Assembly (NCBI RefSeq): GCF_000473045.1
Contig: NZ_AXAY01000017.1
Span: 1-64,000 of the forward strand
Source of the DNA: Bradyrhizobium sp. WSM3983
Lineage (GTDB): Bacteria; Pseudomonadota; Alphaproteobacteria; Rhizobiales; Xanthobacteraceae
DNA: 64,000 nucleotides
Direction: 5' to 3'
The notes under the pieces are model-generated. The model did not search any database and was not told the origin of the DNA. It saw only the letters and a program-made list of their open reading frames with translations. Of the stretch, positions 44,311-51,919 are shown one piece after another (within the stretch, counting starts at the first letter, position 1; each line of letters starts with the position of its first letter). A program made the position numbers and the translations under genes.

Positions 44311-45393
44311 ATGGACTATCAAATTGATCTTCGACGAGTGACGTCACCAGTGGTGCCCAATATCGACCGCTACGTCCGAAGCACGCTCCAGACGATGGCA
44401 ACCAAGTGGTTGGCGTCGAATGAAATGCGTCAACACCGCAAGTTTGGAACGGAGCGCGACAGGGAAGCCGCAGCGAGCTTCCTCAACATGAGGTACGGCA
44501 AGCCCCTTGAGGCAGGTCGTATCTTTCTGACAAATGGTACGCAGAACGTTCTGTTTGTATTGCTCTCCGCTCTGGCCGGAAGAGGAGGCGCTATTCTAGT
44601 TGAAGAAATGACGTATCGACAGATACGCGAAGTCGCCCAATTGCTAGGCCTGAACCTGATCTCACTTGCCCTTGATGATGATGGCGTTCTGCCGGAAGCG
44701 CTCGAGGAGGCATGTAAAGCTCATTCGCCCAAGGTGTTATACTGCATTCCGACAGTACAAAATCCCCGTGCGATGATCATGTCGGAGGAGCGTAGACGCT
44801 CGATTGCTTTGATTGCGCAGAACTACGGAGTCGCCATAATCGAGGATGAAGCACAGGGCTTGATTCCCGTCGATGCACCTGCGCCATTTAGCGCGATCGC
44901 TCCAGAGATTACGTGGACAGTCACGGGTCTTTCCAAATGTACCTTGGTTGGCCTTCGTGTCGCCTATGTAGTCGCACCGTCGTCGAGCACGCTCACAAGC
45001 GTGATGACGCCATTTGAGTCGATGGCGTTCTGGTACACCTCCGCGGTCTCGGCAAGCGTAATTACCCAATATATCGAGAGCGGGCTTGCGGGCAGCATGC
45101 TAGCGTCGATCCAGGCAGAGGCGGCGAAACGGCAGGCAATGGCGCGCAAACTACTTCCAAGTACAATGATGCGAGGCGCCAATGGCCTTCACGTGTGGAT
45201 GGCTGATCCAAGCAGAACGGGTGACCAATTGGCTGCCGAGGCCGCGCGGGTTGGGGTCCTTGTGAGGAGCGGGTCTGAATACGCAATTGATTCCAATCCG
45301 CTTAGTTCTGGCGTTCGGATTTCGCTTGCCGACGTATCGGAGTCTGATCTCTCCGAAGCCCTTTCTCGTCTATCGGTCGCTCTCGTTCGATAG
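44311..45393 (+). CDS. Fold-type I aminotransferase domain of MocR kind, no DNA-binding domain
   Basis: 360 residues. It resembles the C-terminal aminotransferase-like domain of GntR/MocR regulators: LTNGTQNVLFVLL near 73, LVEEMTYRQIREVAQLLGLN near 96, YCIPTVQNPRAMIM near 144, IIEDEAQGL near 176 and the lysine K209 in TGLSKCTLVGLRVAYV. The usual first 80-100 residues with the winged helix are absent, and the protein starts with its own short arm (MDYQIDLRRVTSPVVPNIDR). It is probably a PLP enzyme rather than a regulator. A homologue (46514-47611) is in the phosphonate operon on the other strand, and the 3' end of a third is at 45570-45660. Substrate unknown. Confidence 0.75.
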   Translation: MDYQIDLRRVTSPVVPNIDRYVRSTLQTMATKWLASNEMRQHRKFGTERDREAAASFLNMRYGKPLEAGRIFLTNGTQNVLFVLLSALAGRGGAILVEEMTYRQIREVAQLLGLNLISLALDDDGVLPEALEEACKAHSPKVLYCIPTVQNPRAMIMSEERRRSIALIAQNYGVAIIEDEAQGLIPVDAPAPFSAIAPEITWTVTGLSKCTLVGLRVAYVVAPSSSTLTSVMTPFESMAFWYTSAVSASVITQYIESGLAGSMLASIQAEAAKRQAMARKLLPSTMMRGANGLHVWMADPSRTGDQLAAEAARVGVLVRSGSEYAIDSNPLSSGVRISLADVSESDLSEALSRLSVALVR

Positions 45394-45569
45394 TTTATCA
45401 TACCGCGCTAATGAGCGAGGCCTTAGTCACCGATGACGTGCTGTCATCCTCTCCGTTGTTGCGACTGAAAGTGCTCGTAGTGTAAAGCATAGCAGGACGC
45501 GCCTAGTATGATTGCTGCGCCTAAGATGATTGAGCACACGGTTGCGACGCTGGTGGGGCAGCCGGTGTT

Positions 45570-45660
45570 TAAGTGCGGCCGGTCGCATTTCGCTCGCCGA
45601 TTTGTCTGGTTCTGATCTCTTAGAGTCTCTTTGCCGACTCAAGGTCGCTCTTGCACCATA
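45570..45660 (+). pseudogene. 3' end of another MocR-type aminotransferase
   Basis: The plus strand reads GRISLADLSGSDLLESLCRL then KVALAP and stop, closely matching VRISLADVSESDLSEALSRL SVALVR at the end of the gene at 44311. The rest of the gene is missing. It overlaps the 3' end of the EamA gene on the other strand. Confidence 0.65.
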
Positions 45661-46504
45661 GTGTGCCGTGCGCCGCGGAAAAAGCGGAACCGAATATAAT
45701 CAAAGCGACCCCTAGCCAAGCCGACCGAGTAGGCTGCTCGTTGAACCAGTAGAGGCCGACGACAATGCTCGCTGGGAGCCTCACGAAGTCGAAGGTAGCG
45801 CCTCGGGCAAGTCGCGCGAGAGCGTAGCCTCTGGTAAGGCAAATTTGTGCTAGGGCGGTTAGAAACCCGATGACCGCCAAGAATGCCACCGTTGATGGTC
45901 GCGGCCAAACCCAATTCCAAGTCGCGAGCGGAAGACCGATCAATGTGCTCCAGATCATGAACCCAAATGACGCTCGCTCGGGTGACTCGCCTGATGAAAG
46001 TTGCCGAACGACCATGATGGCTAAGCTACCCATCCCGGCACCGACGAGCCCAACAGCCAGCCATGGACCAGCAACTCCAAAGGTTGGTTGGACCACCAAC
46101 CACATTCCGGCCAAACCGAGCAACAATGCCGCTCCAAGCCCTTTGCTCACGGTTTCCTTTAGGACCATCACGGCTAGAAGAAAAGACCAGATGGGAGTGG
46201 TGTAAGAAAGGGCCACTGCCTCAGAGAGCGGTAGCTCACTCAGACACAGAACGTAGCACAGGAAGCTCAGATAACCGAATGCCGCCCTAAAAAAATGCAT
46301 CCGTGAAAGCAATATATCTCTCACGGCAAAACCGCCATTCCTGAACGCTCCAATAAAAAACGGAAGAGCGACCAAACTCCGAAGAAAGGCGACTTCGAGT
46401 GCCGGTATCTCTGGCACCACGTACTTGATTAAGGCGGATACAGCAACAAAGCTACCGCTCGATGCAATAAGATACAGAATTCCCTTCCTTTCCGAGTCAA
46501 TCAA
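45620..46504 (-). CDS. EamA/DMT-family exporter
   Basis: 294 residues with ten predicted helices in two EamA repeats (first repeat from ILYLIASSGSFVAVSALIKY, second from GPWLAVGLVGAGMGSLAIMV). Conserved DMT features: LRSLVALPFF, ALSYTTPIWSFLLAVMVLKE and LTRGYALARLA. It is the last gene of the minus-strand phosphonate operon, starting nine bases after the MocR-type aminotransferase stop, so it may export the final product or a precursor. DMT exporters handle amino acids, nucleotides and other metabolites; specificity is not readable. Confidence 0.87.
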   Translation of the reverse strand: MIDSERKGILYLIASSGSFVAVSALIKYVVPEIPALEVAFLRSLVALPFFIGAFRNGGFAVRDILLSRMHFFRAAFGYLSFLCYVLCLSELPLSEAVALSYTTPIWSFLLAVMVLKETVSKGLGAALLLGLAGMWLVVQPTFGVAGPWLAVGLVGAGMGSLAIMVVRQLSSGESPERASFGFMIWSTLIGLPLATWNWVWPRPSTVAFLAVIGFLTALAQICLTRGYALARLARGATFDFVRLPASIVVGLYWFNEQPTRSAWLGVALIIFGSAFSAAHGTLWCKSDLESAKRL

Positions 46505-46513
46505 TGAAAGGCC

Positions 46514-47611
46514 CTATCGCGATAAGATGTTCGCCAGAATTTCGACGCCACGACGTAGATCATCCTCACTTCGCGTTTCGCAGTACGAAACGCGGAGTCC
46601 CTGCATGGCTTCAGTTAGTTTCGGCTGAGCTGCAAACTGAATACCTGGACGGACAAGCACGCCAGCCGCGAGGGCCTCGGTCGCCAACTCTCTCGCATCC
46701 CGCTGGGTTGGGACCCATACGTGGAGTCCTAGGGGCCCCTCGGCGAGGTGCGGTCTGTCCAAGATGTCTGCCACAATCTTGCGCCGCGATGCCGCGACCT
46801 TTCGGATGTGTATTGTCGCTTCATGCGCAACTCTATTCGCAACGAAGGCTTGGGCAAGCTCGGCTTGTAGCGCAGCCACAAACCACATTGACATCTTACC
46901 GAAGCGATCCATCAATGAGCTTGCATCCTCGGGTCGCGGCGCCATAAGAAACGCGACCCGCATTCCCATCACCACTGTCTTGGCTAGCCCCATCACATAC
47001 CAGGTAAGCTCTGGAGCGAGCGTTGCGATCGGGGCGCAAGGGTTGTCGACCATCAACGCCTGTGCGTCATCTTCGATAATGAGAACGTTATACCGTCGGG
47101 CAATCTTCGCTATCTCAACCCGTCGTTCGAGGGGCATCACGACTGCGGTCGGGTTCTGCACGGTTGGGATTGTATAGAGAACCTTCGGTGTACTTATCTT
47201 GCGGCAAAGGTCCTCGAATGCATTTGGATCCAGGCCATCGCTGTCCATCGGTATTCCTCTAATGTTGAAACCAAGCATCCCGGACAGCGCCTGCAGATTG
47301 GGGTACGTCATCTCTTCGGCAAGTAGAGTGCCGCTCCTGCCGACCAATTGATTTAGGAGAAGGAACAGAACATTCAGGGTGCCGTTGGTGACAACCAACC
47401 GATCGATGTTAGGCGTGAATGCCAAGCGCTGAGAGATCCATTGAGCGCCAGTCCGTCGATCTTCCTCCGTTCCGCGCGGCCTGTTGGTTCTTAGAATCCC
47501 CACTGCATCTCTGCGGCTAAGCCGTGTAGCAATGCTTTCCGCGAGCGATGATTCCAGAGCGGGAAAAATCGGAGGAACTGCTCGTGATAGGTCGATAATG
47601 TTGTTTCGCAT
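46514..47611 (-). CDS. MocR-type aminotransferase domain protein in phosphonate operon
   Basis: 365 residues, preceded by GGAGG. Same architecture as the protein at 44311: VVTNGTLNVLFLLLNQLVGR, LLAEEMTYPNLQALSGMLGF, YTIPTVQNPTAVVM, IIEDDAQAL and lysine K211 in MGLAKTVVMGMRVAF. No winged-helix domain. It lies 31 bases downstream of the CDP-alcohol phosphotransferase gene and 9 bases upstream of the exporter, so it is probably an enzyme of the pathway, for example a transaminase acting on a phosphonate or amino-acid intermediate. The lysine is preceded by Ala (LAK) rather than Ser. Confidence 0.78.
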   Translation of the reverse strand: MRNNIIDLSRAVPPIFPALESSLAESIATRLSRRDAVGILRTNRPRGTEEDRRTGAQWISQRLAFTPNIDRLVVTNGTLNVLFLLLNQLVGRSGTLLAEEMTYPNLQALSGMLGFNIRGIPMDSDGLDPNAFEDLCRKISTPKVLYTIPTVQNPTAVVMPLERRVEIAKIARRYNVLIIEDDAQALMVDNPCAPIATLAPELTWYVMGLAKTVVMGMRVAFLMAPRPEDASSLMDRFGKMSMWFVAALQAELAQAFVANRVAHEATIHIRKVAASRRKIVADILDRPHLAEGPLGLHVWVPTQRDARELATEALAAGVLVRPGIQFAAQPKLTEAMQGLRVSYCETRSEDDLRRGVEILANILSR

Positions 47612-47642
47612 TGATGCCTCCGCATCCGATTAGTCTGATCGT

Positions 47643-48251
47643 CTAAACCATTGTCCGGATTGATAAGCCCGCGGATGCTCCGACGCTAAAGAGAAAAATC
47701 GCGATATACATTGGGCGGGTCGGTGCTGGCACGCGAATTGACGAAACGTGCAACCCAGCAAGTGCAATAAACGAGCTAAGAATTAATGACGAGAACGCTG
47801 GCTGCTTTACGAAAGGCTGTACAAGTACGAATAGCGCAACGAGCGGAACGTCATAAGATAACGGCACACCAGTAAAGCAACGATCTGGCGATAGACCAGC
47901 GATGCTGAAGTAACTTAAGCGGAGTGCGCCTACCAAGAGAAGCATGGTACTCACGGCGGCAGATAGAACGCTTACACCGGTCAACTGCAGCACCACTACT
48001 GAGGGAAAAACGGCTCCGTATATAAGATCAGAGAATCCGTCCAAGCTCTTGCCCATCTTACCGGTTGTTTCGGAGCGGCTTCGGCTACGGCGGGCAACAA
48101 TTCCGTCGAGATGATCGGCGAGCATCGCCCAGAGAGCGACCGCAACTGCAAGTTCGATGCGACCGTCGATCGCGAGAGATAGGGCAACCCCCGACAATAT
48201 CACGCCAAACGCTGTGATTGCGTTTGCCGGGTCAAGCAAATATCGAAGCAT
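47643..48251 (-). CDS. CDP-alcohol phosphotransferase family membrane enzyme
   Basis: 202 residues from ATG at 48251 (six further codons with a TTG start are possible). Six hydrophobic helices. The CDP-alcohol phosphotransferase motif is present, D-x2-DG-x2-AR (DHLDGIVARRS) followed by GKSLDGFSD (G-x3-D-x3-D), with about four extra residues between the halves compared with the standard form. The enzyme would move a phospho- or phosphono-group from a CMP-activated donor to an alcohol acceptor, or the reverse, at the membrane. Directly upstream is a cytidylyltransferase that could make the donor. With PEP mutase in the same operon, a phosphonolipid or phosphono-ester is the natural prediction. 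Confidence 0.85.
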   Translation of the reverse strand: MLRYLLDPANAITAFGVILSGVALSLAIDGRIELAVAVALWAMLADHLDGIVARRSRSRSETTGKMGKSLDGFSDLIYGAVFPSVVVLQLTGVSVLSAAVSTMLLLVGALRLSYFSIAGLSPDRCFTGVPLSYDVPLVALFVLVQPFVKQPAFSSLILSSFIALAGLHVSSIRVPAPTRPMYIAIFLFSVGASAGLSIRTMV

Positions 48252-48273
48252 AATTCTCACTCGCGGCAATCGA

Positions 48274-49071
48274 TTATGTCACAGATGCGCCTTGCCGCTC
48301 GGTTCTGCTCCGGTCGGCGAACAAGCGATTGGCGGTACGAAGGTCCTCGGCGTTATCGATCTCGCACCATCGTAGATCGTCGCAGCGTGTCGCTGCGAGT
48401 TGCAGCCCACGGCGTTCCACCAGATACGCTAAGAGTTCTTCGGTATAAGCCTGAGTGGCTCCTGAGCCGACGAGGTCGTTGAGCGCAGGGACAATCGTCA
48501 TCCGGAGGGTCGATGCTGACAGCCGAAGCAGGTTTAAAGTCTTGAAAAGCATCGGGTAACTATCCGACGAGTCGGCGCCGGACTGCTTCATACGAAAATG
48601 TGAAATGTATCCGCTCTCTGTGAGCAGTACTGCCGATCCTTGCATCGTTGATTCAAATGGCGCAACTGCTGCAACGTCACAGGGCGCGTGACGGTTGAGA
48701 TAATGGAGCGCATTCTCTTCGAAAAAGACGTCTCCCTCCAGGAGATAGCTATCGCCGCGCAGGAGTGCGTCGCGCGCAAGCCAGAGAGAATAGGCGCTGC
48801 CGGTGCGGTCGAATACGGAAGACTCGACGTAATCGATATCGAGCCGCCCGAAGCGAGCGCCACAGGCATATTGAATAGCGTCTTTGCGGTAACCGACAAC
48901 GATCGTAACATCTTCGACGCCCACAGCATCCAAATGTCGTAGAGCGTTGTGGAGGATCGGCGTTCCATTGACCTCAACGAGAGGCTTGGGCCGCAGATCG
49001 GTCAGCGGTCGCAAGCGGGAGCCGGAGCCGGCAGCGAGAATAACGGCGTTTTTGGGAGTATTGGCGGTCAT
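48274..49071 (-). CDS. Nucleotidyltransferase of phosphocholine/aminoethylphosphonate cytidylyltransferase type
   Basis: 265 residues; the second ATG is chosen because AAGGGG lies seven bases before it. N-terminal nucleotide-binding motif VILAAGSGSRLRPLTDLRPK with PLVEVNGTPIL, acidic metal site in LLEGDVFFE, and SAYSLWLARDAL, a segment typical of LicC/PntC-type cytidylyltransferases. It would form CMP-phosphonate (or CDP-choline-like) from CTP. In an operon started by PEP mutase and followed by a CDP-alcohol phosphotransferase, a CMP-phosphonate product is more likely than CDP-choline. A sugar nucleotidyltransferase is the main alternative, but the protein is too short and lacks the downstream sugar-binding pattern. 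Confidence 0.8.
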   Translation of the reverse strand: MTANTPKNAVILAAGSGSRLRPLTDLRPKPLVEVNGTPILHNALRHLDAVGVEDVTIVVGYRKDAIQYACGARFGRLDIDYVESSVFDRTGSAYSLWLARDALLRGDSYLLEGDVFFEENALHYLNRHAPCDVAAVAPFESTMQGSAVLLTESGYISHFRMKQSGADSSDSYPMLFKTLNLLRLSASTLRMTIVPALNDLVGSGATQAYTEELLAYLVERRGLQLAATRCDDLRWCEIDNAEDLRTANRLFADRSRTERQGASVT

Positions 49072-49082
49072 TTCATGCCCCT

Positions 49083-49415
49083 TCATAATCGCAATATCGC
49101 ATCGTCATACCGTGCGATGACAACGGGCCGCTCCAGCCCGGTCTTTGGTATTTCAGGTAGAGGTCCGCAGGAGAGCGAATGCCCCGAACGTGTGCCGGAT
49201 ACGGTTGCGACGTTGGCTTCGCAAGCAGCGTATTCACGATGTTCGTCGGCGACCATCGAGGCGCCGTTTCCTAATGTTGCCGACAGCGGAGCGGAAGGGT
49301 CGATAGAAATAGAGACCATCTTGCGCCTGCGGTAGGCCGTGTCTCGCTCAAAAGTAGCTGGGCACGAGCCGACATCCGCCGCAAGGATGATGGCGAGGCT
49401 TGCAATGCGCAGCAT
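49083..49415 (-). CDS. Small exported protein of unknown function in phosphonate operon
   Basis: 110 residues; the ATG at 49415 has AGAGGG ten bases upstream and lies four bases after the aminotransferase stop. A hydrophobic leader (MLRIASLAIILAADVGSC) is followed by a polar region with three more cysteines (YAACEAN, HSLSCGP). If the cysteine after GS is lipidated, it is a lipoprotein; the lipobox is imperfect. Its 3' end reaches into the leader of the cytidylyltransferase gene. I do not recognise a family. Tight coupling on both sides supports a real gene. Confidence 0.5.
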   Translation of the reverse strand: MLRIASLAIILAADVGSCPATFERDTAYRRRKMVSISIDPSAPLSATLGNGASMVADEHREYAACEANVATVSGTRSGHSLSCGPLPEIPKTGLERPVVIARYDDAILRL

Positions 49416-49419
49416 GATC

Positions 49420-50646
49420 TCAACCCTCTTCAATCGCGGGCGCCTTGCAATCGATGGTTCTGGTCCACGCATTCAGAGCTGCGGTCAGAAGCCTCAAGCC
49501 TCTGTCCAGTAATTCGAGATCGACGCCGTAGGAGAGTCGAACCCCGGCGGGATCGCCAAAGGCTGTGCCGGAAACCGTTGCGACAGCAGCGTCCATCAGC
49601 AAGTTAACGACGTCATCGGCGGTGAATTTGCGGCCAGGACGATTGGTACATCGCAGCAATTCGGTAAGATCAAGATAGAAGTAAAATCCACCTTGGGCAG
49701 CAGGCGGGGGCACCAATGACAGCGCCGAAAGGATTGAGAGCCCAAGCACTCGCGCTTTGGTGACCTGGCGCCGGAGTTGCAGTTGGAAGGCAGGATCGCC
49801 GCGCTCCAGAAAGTGGAGCAGCGCATGCTGTGCAATGACGTTGGGATTGGAGGTCGTATGACTTTGTAGCGCCTTAACCGCGCTGATGACAGGCGCGGGT
49901 CCGGCGAGATAACCAATCCGCCAGCCAGTCAGGGCTAACGACTTGGAAAACGAATTAACGATCAAAGTACGATCGCGTGCCCCTGGCGCCACCGAGACGA
50001 TCGATTGATGGGTATGCGGGTCGTGGGCGAAAGCCCCGTAGCATTCATCGAAGATGATCCAGAGATCTTGGTCGATGGCGAGTTGCGCGATGCCGGCCAG
50101 AGTGCCGCGATCATAGATCGTGCCGGTCGGATTGTTTGGCGTGTTGACTACAATCGCCTTAGTCTTTGATGTAACTGCTGCCGCAAGGTCCATAAGCCGC
50201 GGCACATAATTGCTATTTCGGGTCTCGATAAAGACGGGCGTACCGCCGGCAATGCCGACCTGGGCTGGGAAGGTGCTCCAGTATGGGGCGGGAATCAGCA
50301 CTTCGTCCCCGGGCGTCAGAAGAGCCATGGCCGCATTGAAGAGGGCCTGTTTGGCACCGCTTGTCACCGCAATTTCGTCGACCGACCAGGGCTGAGCGGT
50401 CTCCGCGGAAATCTTGCTAGCAAGAGCTTGGCGTAACTCTAGCAGTCCGACCGTGTCGGTGTAGCGGTTGAGATTGCGATTTATCGCGGCGATAGCGCCA
50501 TCGCGCACCGAGGGCGCTAGGTCGCTCCAGACCTCGCCAGCGGTCAAATCGATGATGTCCCTGCCGCTCGCGGCAGCTGCTTTGGCGGCGACCCTCGCCG
50601 CGGCGGTGCCCGACGATTTGAATAAGGTTGTCCGGTGCGCCAACAT
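49420..50646 (-). CDS. Class I aminotransferase in phosphonate operon
   Basis: 408 residues from the ATG preceded by GGAGAGGAG. PLP motifs: VNTPNNPTGTIY near residue 168, IIFDECYGAF near 197 (D200) and lysine K235 in NSFSKSLALTGWRIGYLAGP. Subgroup I-gamma aspartate-aminotransferase fold. No phosphonopyruvate decarboxylase gene is present in the operon, so the obvious way to pull the unfavourable PEP mutase reaction forward is transamination of phosphonopyruvate to phosphonoalanine, which this enzyme could catalyse. It is clearly different in sequence from the catabolic aminotransferase at 11464. Role inferred from context. Confidence 0.8.
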   Translation of the reverse strand: MLAHRTTLFKSSGTAAARVAAKAAAASGRDIIDLTAGEVWSDLAPSVRDGAIAAINRNLNRYTDTVGLLELRQALASKISAETAQPWSVDEIAVTSGAKQALFNAAMALLTPGDEVLIPAPYWSTFPAQVGIAGGTPVFIETRNSNYVPRLMDLAAAVTSKTKAIVVNTPNNPTGTIYDRGTLAGIAQLAIDQDLWIIFDECYGAFAHDPHTHQSIVSVAPGARDRTLIVNSFSKSLALTGWRIGYLAGPAPVISAVKALQSHTTSNPNVIAQHALLHFLERGDPAFQLQLRRQVTKARVLGLSILSALSLVPPPAAQGGFYFYLDLTELLRCTNRPGRKFTADDVVNLLMDAAVATVSGTAFGDPAGVRLSYGVDLELLDRGLRLLTAALNAWTRTIDCKAPAIEEG

Positions 50647-50672
50647 GAGCGCGCTCCTCTCCAACTAGATGG

Positions 50673-50939
50673 CTATGGTTGGCGAGTGACGTGAGGTTTG
50701 CCTGGGTCATCAGAAACGAGAGCGTTACGGCTCAGCAGAGCCAATGCTGCGTCGGCCGGTCGCGATGAGAGCTCGTCGCTCTCTTTGTTGCCTAGCCACC
50801 GAAGTTGATCAACTGTTCGAGCATGATCCGGCGGTGGCTCTGTAACGGCCATCGCGCCGTCGCGCCACTTGATCATTCCGCCGGTATCAGGAAGGCAAAC
50901 AAGTGCTTTATCCGAGATTGTATTGGAGCGCGATTGCAT
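50673..50939 (-). CDS. Small ORF between PEP mutase and aminotransferase
   Basis: 88 codons on the operon strand, 44 bases after the PEP mutase stop and 26 before the aminotransferase start, filling what would otherwise be a 337-base gap in the operon. Sequence is polar (MQSRSNTISDKALVCLPDTG, MIKWRDGAMAVTEPPPDHAR). No motif, signal peptide or strong ribosome site. I do not recognise it; it could be spurious. Confidence 0.35.
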   Translation of the reverse strand: MQSRSNTISDKALVCLPDTGGMIKWRDGAMAVTEPPPDHARTVDQLRWLGNKESDELSSRPADAALALLSRNALVSDDPGKPHVTRQP

Positions 50940-50983
50940 GACGGTAGTCCGTCCAAAACGAGTATCTTGCTGGGTGGATGAAC

Positions 50984-51919
50984 CTATTGCTGTTGGTCAG
51001 GAGGAAGATATCTCGCCTCTGCACGAGCAAGCTCGTCGTACCTCAACAAATGGAAAACCTCGTCGAGTGTCGCGATATCTGCCTCAATGCCGGCAATGCC
51101 TTCCTCGGCAACAATGCGGCCGCACACGTGCCTCATTGCCGCTATGGCCGCACGCATGGAGTGATTGGCCCAGATCACTGCGGAGATACCGGCATTGCGG
51201 TATGCAGAGACGGGCGTCCGATAGTACTTCGTTGGGACGATCACGACAGGCAGACGGTGTTGCCAGGCAGCTGCAAAGGACAGGATCTCCTCCGCGGTGG
51301 TCTTGCTCGAGTGAATGAGGATCGCGTCGGCACCCGCCGCGGCGTAAGCGCTGGCGCGCAGAATAGCATCGTCCATTCCATGGCCGGCTATCAGCGCTTC
51401 GGTCCGGGCGACAAGGACCAAGTCGTCGGCGACTGTATCTTTCACTGCCCGCAGGCGGCCGGAAAATTCATCGATGTCAGCCAGGGGATGCCGATCGCCA
51501 ACAAACGAGTTTATTTTCGGAAAACAGCTATCCTCCAGCGCAATCCCGGCGGCGCCACGCTGATGGAGTTTGCGTGCCAGCAGGCGCGCATTGTTGAAAT
51601 TCCCAAATCCGCCATCGCCGTCAACGAGCACAGGCAATTCGGTCGAGTCCACTATGCGCTCAACAACGTCGACAAGTTGGCTCCAAGAAGCCTCGTTGGC
51701 GTCGCGATAGCCGAGAGAGCTGGCAATGGACAGGCCCGACGCCCACAGGCACTTGAAGCCTACGCGCTTGGCAATCGCGCCCGAAAGCGCATCATGAGCT
51801 TCCATCAAGAATGAGAGGGTGGTCTTGGAGCAAATTTCATCGCGCAGAATTTGTGAAAGTGAGGAGCCTGCGCTTCGCTCAGGTTGATTGATGACCGCCG
51901 ATTTTGGTTGATATTGCAT
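50984..51919 (-). CDS. pepM: Phosphoenolpyruvate mutase
   Basis: 311 residues. PEP mutase forms the C-P bond by rearranging PEP to phosphonopyruvate, the entry step of phosphonate biosynthesis. Hallmarks: WASGLSIASSLGYRDANEAS (D73), VDGDGGFGNFNNAR (D100, D102), the active-site motif EDSCFPKINS (E129, D130, K135, N137, S138), VVIVPTKYYRTP and SAVIWANHSMRAAI. The canonical motif is EDKxxxxxNS; here the first lysine is serine (S131), but the asparagine that separates mutase from hydrolase is kept. It is the first gene of an apparent eight-gene minus-strand operon ending in an exporter at 45620. A 1.2-kb gene-poor region upstream would hold the promoter. Confidence 0.88.
   Translation of the reverse strand: MQYQPKSAVINQPERSAGSSLSQILRDEICSKTTLSFLMEAHDALSGAIAKRVGFKCLWASGLSIASSLGYRDANEASWSQLVDVVERIVDSTELPVLVDGDGGFGNFNNARLLARKLHQRGAAGIALEDSCFPKINSFVGDRHPLADIDEFSGRLRAVKDTVADDLVLVARTEALIAGHGMDDAILRASAYAAAGADAILIHSSKTTAEEILSFAAAWQHRLPVVIVPTKYYRTPVSAYRNAGISAVIWANHSMRAAIAAMRHVCGRIVAEEGIAGIEADIATLDEVFHLLRYDELARAEARYLPPDQQQ

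Noticed and set aside
50978..51814. 278-codon plus-strand frame over PEP mutase
   Set aside because: Antisense to pepM; no independent support.
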